Positions 1 to 8,200 of a DNA stretch of 64,000 bases are shown here, in pieces. The stretch lies in contig JAFNXN010000028.1 in the NCBI GenBank assembly GCA_017379015.1, positions 1-64,000 of the forward strand, given 5' to 3'. How positions within the stretch are numbered: position 1 is the first letter of the stretch; each line of letters starts with the position of its first letter. This stretch comes from Alistipes sp. (GTDB lineage Bacteria; Bacteroidota; Bacteroidia; Bacteroidales; Rikenellaceae). The notes below the pieces were generated by a model. The model worked only from the letters and a program-made list of their open reading frames with translations. It was not told the DNA's origin and did not search any database. Position numbers and translations under genes: made by a program.

Positions 1-30
1 CTAATCTCCCTAATCTCCCTAATCTCCTTT
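1..30. repeat. CTAATCTCC short tandem repeat at window edge
   Basis: Three head-to-tail copies of the nonamer CTAATCTCC(C) are followed by a T-rich run (TTTTATTTT). The same nonamer makes up the inverted repeat near 38.2-38.3 kb, where it appears to form a terminator. By analogy this could be the 3' arm and T-tract of a terminator for a plus-strand gene lying left of the window. The partner arm is outside the window, so this is inference. Confidence 0.45.
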
Positions 31-70
31 TATTTTCAGAAGACGTTAGATGTGTTGCCAAGTGCTGCGC

Positions 71-157
71 TCGACAACAAAAATGCCACCTATGGGTAGC
101 ACATGACATGCATCCCATAGGTGGCATCATTTGTTGGGGAGACAATCTACCCCTATC
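71..157 (-). repeat. Two-hairpin 3' element, copy 1
   Basis: Hairpin 1 has a perfect 14-bp stem (83-96 with 114-127), flanked by A-rich and T-rich runs. Hairpin 2 has a GGGG/CCCC stem (136-139 with 150-153) followed by TATC. Read on the minus strand, the element begins 11 bases after the stop codon of the threonine dehydrogenase-like gene and ends in a T-run after hairpin 1, as an intrinsic terminator would. The inner stem here is GCA/TGC where the other copies have GTAC/GTAC, so the pairing is kept although the sequence differs. Confidence 0.8.
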
Positions 158-168
158 GCGACAAAGAA

Positions 169-1113
169 CTACAAGTTCTTCTTGCGTACTGCCTCAAGCA
201 TATCCACAGTCATCGACTCAAGATCCCACTGTGGCTTCCAACCCCACTCCTCACGAGCACATGTGTCGTCCAAAGAGTTTGGCCAGCTGCGAGAGATCTG
301 ATCCTTAACAGGGTCAACATTGTACTCCATCTGGAAGCCAGGAACGTGACGCTCAACAACCTCGCGGATGATCTCAGGAGTGAAGCTCATAGCAGCAATG
401 TTGAACGAGTTGCGGTGCTTAAGCTTAGCAGGATCAGCCTCCATAAGCTCAACAGTAGCACGCAAAGCATCAGGCATGTACATCATATCCATATATACAT
501 CTGGAGCGATGTTACATACGAACTTATTGCCCTTAACAGCCTCGTAGTAGATCTCAACAGCGTAGTCGGTAGTACCGCCACCAGGAAGTGTCACGTTAGA
601 GATGATACCTGGGAAACGTACCGAACGGGTATCAACGCCAAAGCGTGAGTGGTAGTAGTTAGAGAGCAACTCGCCAGCAACCTTACATACACCATAGATG
701 GTGTTAGGCTGCATCACAGTATCCTGTGGGGTCTTGTCGCGTGGGAAGTCGCCACCGAAAGCACCGATAGAGCTAGGGGTGAAGACAGCACAATTCTTCT
801 CACGAGCGATCTCCAAAGAGTTCTCCAAAGCACCCATGTTGATGCGCATAGCAAGCTGAGGATTCTTCTCGCCAGTAGCCGAAAGAAGAGCTACAAGGTT
901 GAAAATAGAGTCGATCTTGTACTTATCTACAAGCTCGGCATACTGCTTAGCATCGAGAGCGTCGAGAGCCTCGAAAGGACCTGCCTCAGCCAATACAGCA
1001 TTGTGTTTAACATCGGTAGCAACGACATTCGATGCACCATAGATTGAGCGAAGATATGGTACCAACTCAGATCCGATCTGACCTCCGGCACCCAAAACCA
1101 AAATGCGCTTCAT
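169..1113 (-). CDS. NAD-dependent epimerase/dehydratase family, probable L-threonine 3-dehydrogenase
   Basis: Short-chain/extended SDR fold protein of 314 residues. The N-terminal Rossmann glycine motif GAGGQIG is at residues 8-14 and the catalytic Y-x3-K pair is Y140/K144 within IYGVCK. The start ATG directly precedes the Rossmann strand. Length and overall sequence fit the epimerase-type L-threonine dehydrogenase of Bacteroidetes, which oxidises threonine to 2-amino-3-ketobutyrate with NAD+. The family is recognised; substrate specificity is inferred. It is followed by a two-hairpin 3' element (copy 1). A weak TATTTTTG -7 candidate on the minus strand lies at 1300-1307, which would leave a leader of about 190 bases. 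Confidence 0.85.
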   Translation of the reverse strand: MKRILVLGAGGQIGSELVPYLRSIYGASNVVATDVKHNAVLAEAGPFEALDALDAKQYAELVDKYKIDSIFNLVALLSATGEKNPQLAMRINMGALENSLEIAREKNCAVFTPSSIGAFGGDFPRDKTPQDTVMQPNTIYGVCKVAGELLSNYYHSRFGVDTRSVRFPGIISNVTLPGGGTTDYAVEIYYEAVKGNKFVCNIAPDVYMDMMYMPDALRATVELMEADPAKLKHRNSFNIAAMSFTPEIIREVVERHVPGFQMEYNVDPVKDQISRSWPNSLDDTCAREEWGWKPQWDLESMTVDMLEAVRKKNL

Positions 1114-1186
1114 TTGATTGTTTAACGTTAGTTATATTTTTAGGTTCAGTTATTACCCTCTCGTTGCAGCCTCTGCTCCCCTACCA

Positions 1187-1280
1187 ATAGCCACCTTACG
1201 GCACTCTCGTTCTTAACCATAGCCACCTACGGCACTCTTGTACTCAACGATAGCCGACTAACGCCACTATAAGGTTTGCA
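1187..1280. repeat. Degenerate tandem repeat, about 32-bp period
   Basis: Three successive units start with ATAGCCACC/ATAGCCGAC (about 1187, 1219 and 1250). Each contains a short GCC...GGC-type inverted pair followed by CACT. Units 1 and 2 share most positions (CACTCT, GT, CTCAAC/CTTAAC); unit 3 is more diverged. They lie in the 270-bp intergenic region upstream of the threonine dehydrogenase-like gene, inside its possible leader. No known function is recognised. Confidence 0.55.
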
Positions 1281-1383
1281 CACTGACCACAATCAACAAC
1301 AAAAATAGATATTTTTTTTCAAATATTGTAGCCTTACGCAATCTTTTTTTGCTGAGCGACAATTATTTTATACCCGACAACCA

Positions 1384-2682
1384 CTATTTGAGGTGATCGC
1401 TATTCCACTCACCCTCGCAATCGAGATAGAACACCGGGCGACCGTCAACCACCGCCTTAAGAGCTAAATAACTCTCATACAGGCAGATACCATTAGCACT
1501 ATCATCAGCTATGCAGAAGCCAAAGAGCGATGGATGGCGACATACCGAGTAGTACATCTCCAGAGCGCGCGAGATGAAATCCTCACGCCACTTAGGGTCG
1601 TTCGAGGGGTTGCCACCACACTTGCGCGACAATCCCGATGAGGAGGTATTAACAGGTGCAGTGACAAGCACATAGATACCCACACGATCGCAATAATCAA
1701 GCACCTCGTCCGCCACGCTACCAGCCGTGAAGCGTATGGTGCGCACACCAGCGTTGTAGGCATTGCGAATATCATCAACAGACGATGCTGGCGAGAACTC
1801 CTGAAAATCAATAGATTGCTCTACGCCATTAACCACAAACAGACCATTGGCGTAACGCAACTCGCGGAGTGCAACATCAAAGTCATAGAACTCCACATCG
1901 CGACCCTCTACACGGTTTTTGAGCATGAGGCGCACATGGCGGGGATTATCCCTACTCCAGAGTATCGAGTCGGGGATGGGTAGTCCGAAGCGCATAGTGT
2001 CGACACCGCGCTTGCCGAGAGCCACATCACGCTTACCGCCGCCAAGACGTATCGTGTCGTTAAGATAGAGCTCGTAGTAGAGCGTCGAGAGCTTATCGCC
2101 AAGTGTTGCATTGTGCATGACAACCTCGAAGTTGCTATTCACCACACCTCCCATACCTCGCTCGGCACTCCATTTTATATCACGCACGCGCACGCGAGGC
2201 TGCGAGATGATATAGACCTTGGGCAGACGACCATCGCGCTCGAAGCACTCTATGGCATTGACATCGTCCGAGAACTTTAGGCGAAGCTCCACATCGTTGA
2301 GATCCTCCTTCGAGAGCTTCGTGATGTTATACTCAGCCGCCGCGAAGCCATTGCGCGACGCTCCAGCCAGCTTACCATTCACATATACCTCGTAGGGCTG
2401 GTAGGCATCCTCAACACGAAGATACACCTGACGTTCGAGCCACGAAAATGGGAACGTAAACTTAGAGGTGAGCCTTCGCGTGTCAAGACGCTCCCACTCC
2501 ACGATAGGCTGCATGTATCGCTGACGCTCCAATGAGCGAGCACGCGCAGCATCAGCCGTTGGATAGGCAATAAGGCGAGTACGCACACCCTCATATCGAG
2601 AGGCATCTTGCGCCAGTAGCACATTGATACTCAGCAATGTGCAACACAAAAACGCGATAAAATAAGTGACCTTGTTGCTCAT
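1384..2682 (-). CDS. Secreted GH2-like protein, probably catalytically dead
   Basis: 432 residues with an N-terminal signal peptide (about residues 1-24). The middle looks like the sugar-binding jelly roll and Ig-like domain of glycoside hydrolase family 2 (motif YEVYVNGKLAGAS). The C-terminal part resembles only the first half of the GH2 TIM barrel: the conserved HPS...GNES acid/base region reads HPSLFGFCIADDSANG, so the catalytic Glu is replaced, and the protein ends before the position of the nucleophile. It starts 3 bases after the OstA-like stop codon, so it is the last gene of the envelope operon. A structural or binding role is inferred; the GH2 relation is moderately sure. Confidence 0.65.
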   Translation of the reverse strand: MSNKVTYFIAFLCCTLLSINVLLAQDASRYEGVRTRLIAYPTADAARARSLERQRYMQPIVEWERLDTRRLTSKFTFPFSWLERQVYLRVEDAYQPYEVYVNGKLAGASRNGFAAAEYNITKLSKEDLNDVELRLKFSDDVNAIECFERDGRLPKVYIISQPRVRVRDIKWSAERGMGGVVNSNFEVVMHNATLGDKLSTLYYELYLNDTIRLGGGKRDVALGKRGVDTMRFGLPIPDSILWSRDNPRHVRLMLKNRVEGRDVEFYDFDVALRELRYANGLFVVNGVEQSIDFQEFSPASSVDDIRNAYNAGVRTIRFTAGSVADEVLDYCDRVGIYVLVTAPVNTSSSGLSRKCGGNPSNDPKWREDFISRALEMYYSVCRHPSLFGFCIADDSANGICLYESYLALKAVVDGRPVFYLDCEGEWNSDHLK

Positions 2683-2685
2683 AGC

Positions 2686-5487
2686 TTACCTACGCCTATT
2701 TCTATATGATGGACACGAGTTACGCCACTCGATAATGTCGATAGGCAGCCTCTCGTGACGATCCTTCCACATTCGGTTCTCGACCAGTCGACGACGGTCA
2801 TAGTCGATACGCTCCACTATCGGGAATGTAGGCTTCGAGAGCTGCGACACACTCTCACGACGCGAGGCGTGCTTAGAGCGATCGCATATCTCATGGCGCG
2901 TAGGACGCATCGCACCGCACCACTCAAAGCCTTCGAGGATGCGCACCTGCGACTCAGGGATCATGCTCATCGGATAGAGCACATACTCGGGGTTCTGTTT
3001 GAAGGTGATGTGGTCCATCTCACCCTCATTAAGGTAGAAGCTGATCGCCGAGCTCTCGATGTACATCATCGCTGTGACATCCGTAGAGCCCTCCTCCTGC
3101 ATGTAGTAGAGCGTCTGCGCATTGCCATCCACATCGTAGCGATACACCGCGCCATTGGCAAAGTAGGCATTCATATCCTTGCCCTTCACCTGGTTGTAGC
3201 ATACCGTGTCAATCTCAACACCCATGATAGGAGCACCCATGAAGTGCGCACACGTAAGCTTCTGACGCTCAGTATATATCCACGCCGAGTCGGACTTTAT
3301 CTGGTTGCTCTCATTCCACATCACTGGGTTGATGTACATACGAATTACTGAGTCGGTATTTAGCGTCACGAGCGAGTCGCATATCATCTGCGAATCGGAA
3401 CGGAACATCTTAACATGGCGATATGCCTTGATCATCTTGTAGGCACTATCAGCAGGTATCATCTTCTCGAGCTGAGTAGAATCAATGAGCGAGTCGCGCA
3501 ACGTCGAGTCTGCCGCCATCTCCATCTCCGAGCTATCGCGCATCTCGATAGCGACACTATCTCCCGACTGCAATGTGTCGAGCGTATAGTCCTCACCTTT
3601 ATACACCTTACCTCGACGTGCCGCACGAGCCTTAGCCCTATCTATACGCCTATGACGACGCTCCTCAGCTCTCTTCTTCACACGCTCCATGCGCGCCAAC
3701 TCCTCGTCGGCAAGACGTGAGCTACGGGCAATGCGCTCAGCGATAAGCGTATCGAGCTTTATGCGATCTATCGAGTCACGAATCTTCTGCACCGAGTCCT
3801 TATATGCCTTCTCGATGGCTAGCAACGAGTCGCGCTCAGCCTTGGCTATCGCCTTTATCGAGTCACGCTCAGCACGACGTGCCGCCTTAGCACGACGACG
3901 AAGCTGCTTAGCGGTGTACTGTACCGTATCTTGCTGCAACGTATCGACACGTAGCGAATCGCTCTGCACGAGGGTGTCAACAGCCGCATCTTGAGCAATC
4001 ATGCCACTATAAGAAGCATCACCACCCTGCTCTACCTCTGGGGCTTGCTCCTCAGCCGTCACTGCCTGATCAGCAGGCTGACACACAGCATCTTGACCCT
4101 CAGCACGAGGTGCATCATCACCACCAAGTCGCGCGCCACCCTGGAGCTGCTGCTCACGCTTATCACCTCTCTCACGCTTCTCACCGCGCTCTGAGCCTAC
4201 CTCGGCATCACGACCACCTAAGCGTCGCTGACTCTGTAGCTCAGGGGCTGCCATCTGCTCACCCCCCTCAGCCGATGCCTCAGCCTCGACATCGCTCTGC
4301 GGATCAACCTCCGCTTCGTCACCATCGTCAGCTTTCTCGCCAGAGGCCATCTGCTCGCCCATCTCGCGACGCTGCGACATAGGGGCAGCATCCTCGCCAT
4401 GCTCAACTGCTGTCGAGTCTGTAGCGATGCTATCACGCTTGATCTCGGCACGCACAGGGACAGTGTAGAGCCACAACGTGTCAGCAGATAGATATATCGA
4501 GTCGGTGAGCTCAGGGTCGTAGTTGATCATCGAGGGACGACGCGTGAAGAAGGCATTACCCGGCACATCCCACCACTCGGCATAGTCGGCAAAGCCGAGC
4601 ACCTTCTGTGTGGTGTCGTCAACCTGAATATTGCGACGGGCAATGATGTGACCATCCGTACGATAGTACATCACCGTGTCGCTCCATATCTCACGCTCAG
4701 GCGAGAGGATATAGGCACGTCGCGTAAGGTGGTGCAGGTCGCTACGCTTGGTGTAGGTTCCAGCATCGGCATAGAGATACTCATCCTTATCGTTCCAGAT
4801 ATGGGTATTTGTGAAGTACTGCGCATCCTCAGTCTGAGTGTTGAATATCACCGAGTCGCTCAACACCTCGTATGTCTCATTACGCATCTGCACACGGTGT
4901 ACCGCCTTGAGCTCGTGGGTCTTGGTATTGTAATATCCACGGTCAGCCTCAAGAAGGTTCTCGCCCTTCTCGGCATAGCAGCCGCCGCTGAATACACCTT
5001 GCGACTTAGCCGTGTTAAACTCGCAATCGTAGGTATAGATCACCGCATCCTCATCCACAACCTTCACAAGGCGCGAGAAGACCTTAGCGGTGTTATTCAT
5101 ACGGTTATACTCCGCACGCTCGCCGTAGATATAGGTAGTGTTCTGATTGATAAGCACATTGCCGAAGCACTCGAAGCTCTGATTTGAGTAACGCACAGCA
5201 CTATCAGCCAAGATCACAGCACCATTATGGTGAGCTGCGAAGTGACCCACGAGGATAAATATCGTGGAGTCGCCCTTCTCGATAAGGTAGCTATCATCGG
5301 CAGTCATATCGACCATACGTCGATCCTGCGCAGCTGAGGGCATCGCCACAACTGGTGACACCTCATCCTCAACCGCCTCTTCGGACATCGTCGCATAGCG
5401 TATGAACATCTTACCACTCGCGGCAAAGAGGAATACCCCCGCCACAAGCATTAACACTACAAGCGTTGTTATATTTCTACGGTGCAT
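2686..5487 (-). CDS. OstA-like protein (LptA/LptD-related, envelope biogenesis)
   Basis: 933 residues with an N-terminal signal anchor (about residues 8-24). Residues about 60-350 carry repeated beta-strand units of the OstA/LptA jelly-roll type, with motifs such as ADSAVRYSNQ, YGERAEYNR and ADRGYYNTKTHELKA. Residues about 353-630 are a highly charged low-complexity segment rich in Glu, Arg, Ala and Ser, followed by another OstA-like stretch (DSAWIYTERQKLT, YANGAV-type). The family handles LPS export between inner and outer membrane. It sits downstream of a SurA-like chaperone gene (35-base gap), which supports an outer-membrane assembly role. The low-complexity insert is unusual. Confidence 0.8.
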   Translation of the reverse strand: MHRRNITTLVVLMLVAGVFLFAASGKMFIRYATMSEEAVEDEVSPVVAMPSAAQDRRMVDMTADDSYLIEKGDSTIFILVGHFAAHHNGAVILADSAVRYSNQSFECFGNVLINQNTTYIYGERAEYNRMNNTAKVFSRLVKVVDEDAVIYTYDCEFNTAKSQGVFSGGCYAEKGENLLEADRGYYNTKTHELKAVHRVQMRNETYEVLSDSVIFNTQTEDAQYFTNTHIWNDKDEYLYADAGTYTKRSDLHHLTRRAYILSPEREIWSDTVMYYRTDGHIIARRNIQVDDTTQKVLGFADYAEWWDVPGNAFFTRRPSMINYDPELTDSIYLSADTLWLYTVPVRAEIKRDSIATDSTAVEHGEDAAPMSQRREMGEQMASGEKADDGDEAEVDPQSDVEAEASAEGGEQMAAPELQSQRRLGGRDAEVGSERGEKRERGDKREQQLQGGARLGGDDAPRAEGQDAVCQPADQAVTAEEQAPEVEQGGDASYSGMIAQDAAVDTLVQSDSLRVDTLQQDTVQYTAKQLRRRAKAARRAERDSIKAIAKAERDSLLAIEKAYKDSVQKIRDSIDRIKLDTLIAERIARSSRLADEELARMERVKKRAEERRHRRIDRAKARAARRGKVYKGEDYTLDTLQSGDSVAIEMRDSSEMEMAADSTLRDSLIDSTQLEKMIPADSAYKMIKAYRHVKMFRSDSQMICDSLVTLNTDSVIRMYINPVMWNESNQIKSDSAWIYTERQKLTCAHFMGAPIMGVEIDTVCYNQVKGKDMNAYFANGAVYRYDVDGNAQTLYYMQEEGSTDVTAMMYIESSAISFYLNEGEMDHITFKQNPEYVLYPMSMIPESQVRILEGFEWCGAMRPTRHEICDRSKHASRRESVSQLSKPTFPIVERIDYDRRRLVENRMWKDRHERLPIDIIEWRNSCPSYRNRRR

Positions 5488-5522
5488 GCTTCTAATTCTA
5501 AGACTCTAAGGTTGAATATCGG

Positions 5523-6944
5523 CTACTTAAGCCACTTACGGTTCTCGAACTCCCACGAGCGATATGCTGGGTCGATATAGATGTACATAGCGTCGATCTT
5601 CTTGTCGAGCCACTCGCGGAACACGCGCTCACGCTTAGCCATAAGAGCCATCTCCTCGAGGCGCACATAGTCATCTCTGAGCGACGCCACGTGAGGAGGG
5701 ATGATCTCCACGAGCTTCACGATCTTACACATCTGATTGCCCATAAAGTCCATTGTCTGATACGAATCCGATATCTCGCCCACCTTAAGGCGCATCAGCG
5801 CGTTATAGTCCTCGAGGGCCTTACCACCCTCCATACCAAAGTCCTCCTTGAGGAAGCGCGTAGCCGTAAGACGAGCACCATCGTAGGCACCCTGACGTGC
5901 CAAAATATCGTGGTTCGACACAATACCGCCATTCATCTTTGTCAAGGCATCGTCCGAGAAGCGCAGTGCCGCATCCTCAAACGTTAGAGAGTCAAGACGA
6001 ATAAGGCGTGCTATGCTATCGAGCTGGCGTGCTGGCTGCATCAGCTCCTCGCGAGTATAGGTAGGACGAAGCAGGATGTGGCGACAGTGATACAAGTCGT
6101 TCTTCTTGTCGATAAGCTCGATGATGTGGAAACCAAACTCGGTCTCAACAATCTCCGACACCTGACCAGGCTGCAACTTCTCGAGAGCCTCGGCAAAGGG
6201 GCGCACATACATTGACGATGGTGCGGGCTGCATCTCACCACCATAGAGCGCAGCACCATCCATCGAGTACATACGCGCAAGGGTCGAGAACTTGGTCTGT
6301 CCCGTGATCACTCGCTCACGCATATCTAGCAGACGCTCCTTGGTACGCTGCTTAGCCTCGTTCATCGACGCTGGAAACTTGGTGATGTGGGCATATACAT
6401 ACTGCTCACCAATCATCGGAAGGCTATCCTTGCCAACGCTGCGATAGAAACGCTCCACCTCGCCAGGGACAACCGTAACGCCACCAATCACCTGATTCTG
6501 CATAGCCTGGGCGTAGGCCTGCTCCTCATATCGAGCACGAAGCATCTCACGATAGTTGAATATAGGCATGTGCTCGCGGGTCTCGAGTGCTTGAATACCA
6601 CCCGCCTCGTCGATAAGCATCTGAAGATACTGCTCGATGCGGCTATTCACATCGTTATTGTTGATCTCCACAGAGTCCAACAACGCCTGATTGTAGAGCA
6701 ACTTCTGCTGCAACAGCTGCTCCAAAGACTCGTGCATAGGATCACGATCCGAGGTGTAGCCCATCTGACGACGCTGCTGCACTAACGCCTCAGAGTACTC
6801 CACAAGCTCCGAATAGAGGATCGACGATCCGCCAACAACGGCAACAACCTTATCGAGCATCACCTGACGACGTTGCGCCACAACCATCACTCCCGATGTT
6901 ATAACAAGCGCGGCAGTAACCGCAAAAACCAATATCTTACGCAT
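5523..6944 (-). CDS. SurA-like periplasmic peptidyl-prolyl isomerase
   Basis: 473 residues with a signal peptide (about 1-23). The SurA N-terminal chaperone domain follows (DKVVAVVGGSSILYSELVEY through the EQLLQQKLLYNQALLD helix), then two parvulin (PpiC) regions, the first around YAHITKFPAS...GG and the second around HCRHILLRPTY. It assists folding of outer-membrane proteins in the periplasm. It lies between the PpiC-like lipoprotein and the OstA-like gene in one operon, with gaps of 38 and 35 bases. Family assignment is firm; the exact name relative to E. coli SurA is by analogy. Confidence 0.88.
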   Translation of the reverse strand: MRKILVFAVTAALVITSGVMVVAQRRQVMLDKVVAVVGGSSILYSELVEYSEALVQQRRQMGYTSDRDPMHESLEQLLQQKLLYNQALLDSVEINNNDVNSRIEQYLQMLIDEAGGIQALETREHMPIFNYREMLRARYEEQAYAQAMQNQVIGGVTVVPGEVERFYRSVGKDSLPMIGEQYVYAHITKFPASMNEAKQRTKERLLDMRERVITGQTKFSTLARMYSMDGAALYGGEMQPAPSSMYVRPFAEALEKLQPGQVSEIVETEFGFHIIELIDKKNDLYHCRHILLRPTYTREELMQPARQLDSIARLIRLDSLTFEDAALRFSDDALTKMNGGIVSNHDILARQGAYDGARLTATRFLKEDFGMEGGKALEDYNALMRLKVGEISDSYQTMDFMGNQMCKIVKLVEIIPPHVASLRDDYVRLEEMALMAKRERVFREWLDKKIDAMYIYIDPAYRSWEFENRKWLK

Positions 6945-6982
6945 ATCTTACAACATTAGCATTACAAATCAAACTTTAACTC

Positions 6983-7960
6983 TTACTCACGAGCCAGCGT
7001 CACATCCTCCTCTTGAACCTCGTCCGAAACCTCGCCAACGCTAATCTCAGCACTCTTGATCTGAGGGCGGCAACCGATAGACTGCAACAACACCTCATCC
7101 TCGATCTTTACGCGACCACTCTCAACACCCTCATACTTAAGCTCTTGCTCGTAGCAGTTAACAATCTCCGATCTACGCTCCGAGTAGAGCATACGACGAA
7201 TATCATCCTCGACACTCTCCAGCGGGGCAACACTACCCTTGCGAGCTATGTCGGTGATGACAAAGTAGAAGACAATATCCTCCGAGGTCATGCTCTGCAC
7301 AGAGCCTCGCTGAAGAAGGTTATCATAGGAGCGTGTGCGCACCGTGGGCAGATAGCTCAGAAAGTCGGAGTAGGTCACCCAGCTCGACGAGAGGTCGGTA
7401 ATCTGCAACGAGTGCTTCTCAACGAAGGCACCGAGCTCGGCTATATCGCCACTCGACACATTGCGCATTGCATCCTTGAGAGCTGCAACATTGCGAAACT
7501 CCTCTCTTACACGCACGATAACGCCACGCACCTCATCGTGGTCGAGCTTAAACTGCGATGAGTGAAGACGATAGTGGGCAGCAATCTGACGCTCAGTGAT
7601 GTCGGTATTGATATTCTGATCGACATAGTACTGGTCGAGCTGACGCATGATGAGCGACTGTCGATAATCCTCAACAAGCTCCTCGATATCGTCATGCGAG
7701 GCAAGCACCTCCTTGGCACGCTGCAACTTAAGCTGGTTGAGCACCCAGTTATCTGTGTACATTCTCACGAAAGTTGCGCTATCTACACCAACAAGACCCT
7801 CGGGCATATCCGAGATTATATCACTAAGCAACAGCTCCTTAGCATCAACCGTTGCCACAACATGCTCGTCGGCAGAATCGCCACTAAATGCACCACCACC
7901 GCCACATGACACCACGAGTGCCAAGGCAGCAAAAATTACTATGTTAAAAGCCCTCTTCAT
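6983..7960 (-). CDS. PpiC/SurA-related periplasmic foldase lipoprotein
   Basis: 325 residues. The start chosen is the ATG at 7960, which gives a normal lipoprotein signal with the lipobox ending at Cys19 (VVSCGGG); the longer open frame upstream has no signal. The N-terminal helical part (VATVDAKELLLSDI, NWVLNQLKLQRAKE) resembles SurA/PrsA-type chaperone domains, and the C-terminal part looks like a degenerate parvulin domain without clear active-site residues. First gene of the operon that continues with SurA-like, OstA-like and GH2-like genes. A TATATTTG -7 motif lies only about 10 bases upstream of the start. Confidence 0.75.
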   Translation of the reverse strand: MKRAFNIVIFAALALVVSCGGGGAFSGDSADEHVVATVDAKELLLSDIISDMPEGLVGVDSATFVRMYTDNWVLNQLKLQRAKEVLASHDDIEELVEDYRQSLIMRQLDQYYVDQNINTDITERQIAAHYRLHSSQFKLDHDEVRGVIVRVREEFRNVAALKDAMRNVSSGDIAELGAFVEKHSLQITDLSSSWVTYSDFLSYLPTVRTRSYDNLLQRGSVQSMTSEDIVFYFVITDIARKGSVAPLESVEDDIRRMLYSERRSEIVNCYEQELKYEGVESGRVKIEDEVLLQSIGCRPQIKSAEISVGEVSDEVQEEDVTLARE

Positions 7961-7970
7961 AATCAACTTG

Positions 7971-7978
7971 CAAATATA
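7971..7978 (-). promoter_or_regulatory. Candidate -7 box for the envelope operon
   Basis: TATATTTG on the minus strand matches the Bacteroidetes TAnnTTTG consensus. No clear -33 TTTG is seen at the expected distance. If used, the mRNA would have almost no leader before the ATG at 7960. Confidence 0.35.
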
Positions 7979-8142
7979 CGATTTTTTTCTCTCTTCTAAC
8001 GTATCTTCGTAGAAGATTATTACAAAATATCGCAAAAAGATGGTTACATCAACCCTACCTATCGACACATATCCACCCTTCACAAATAGCTGCCAGCTAC
8101 AACCACCCGTCAGCCCACCAAATCACTTTTCTAAAGAGCAAA

Positions 8143-8172
8143 AGAGATGACCTAAAAAAAAGCCATCTCTTC
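8143..8172 (-). terminator. Hairpin terminator after the RSH gene
   Basis: Inverted repeat AAGAGATG...CATCTCTT (8143-8150 with 8165-8172), lying 28 bases beyond the RSH stop codon. The loop holds a homopolymer run. Only this gene ends nearby. Confidence 0.6.
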
Positions 8173-8200
8173 ACTACTCTATATTCGTCGTTTTACGACA

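Noticed and set aside
2755..3351. 198-residue plus-strand frame opposite the OstA-like gene
   Set aside because: No start context or domain; the minus-strand frame is the conserved one.
4110..4382. His/Pro-rich plus-strand frame
   Set aside because: Opposite-strand shadow of the low-complexity part of the OstA-like gene.
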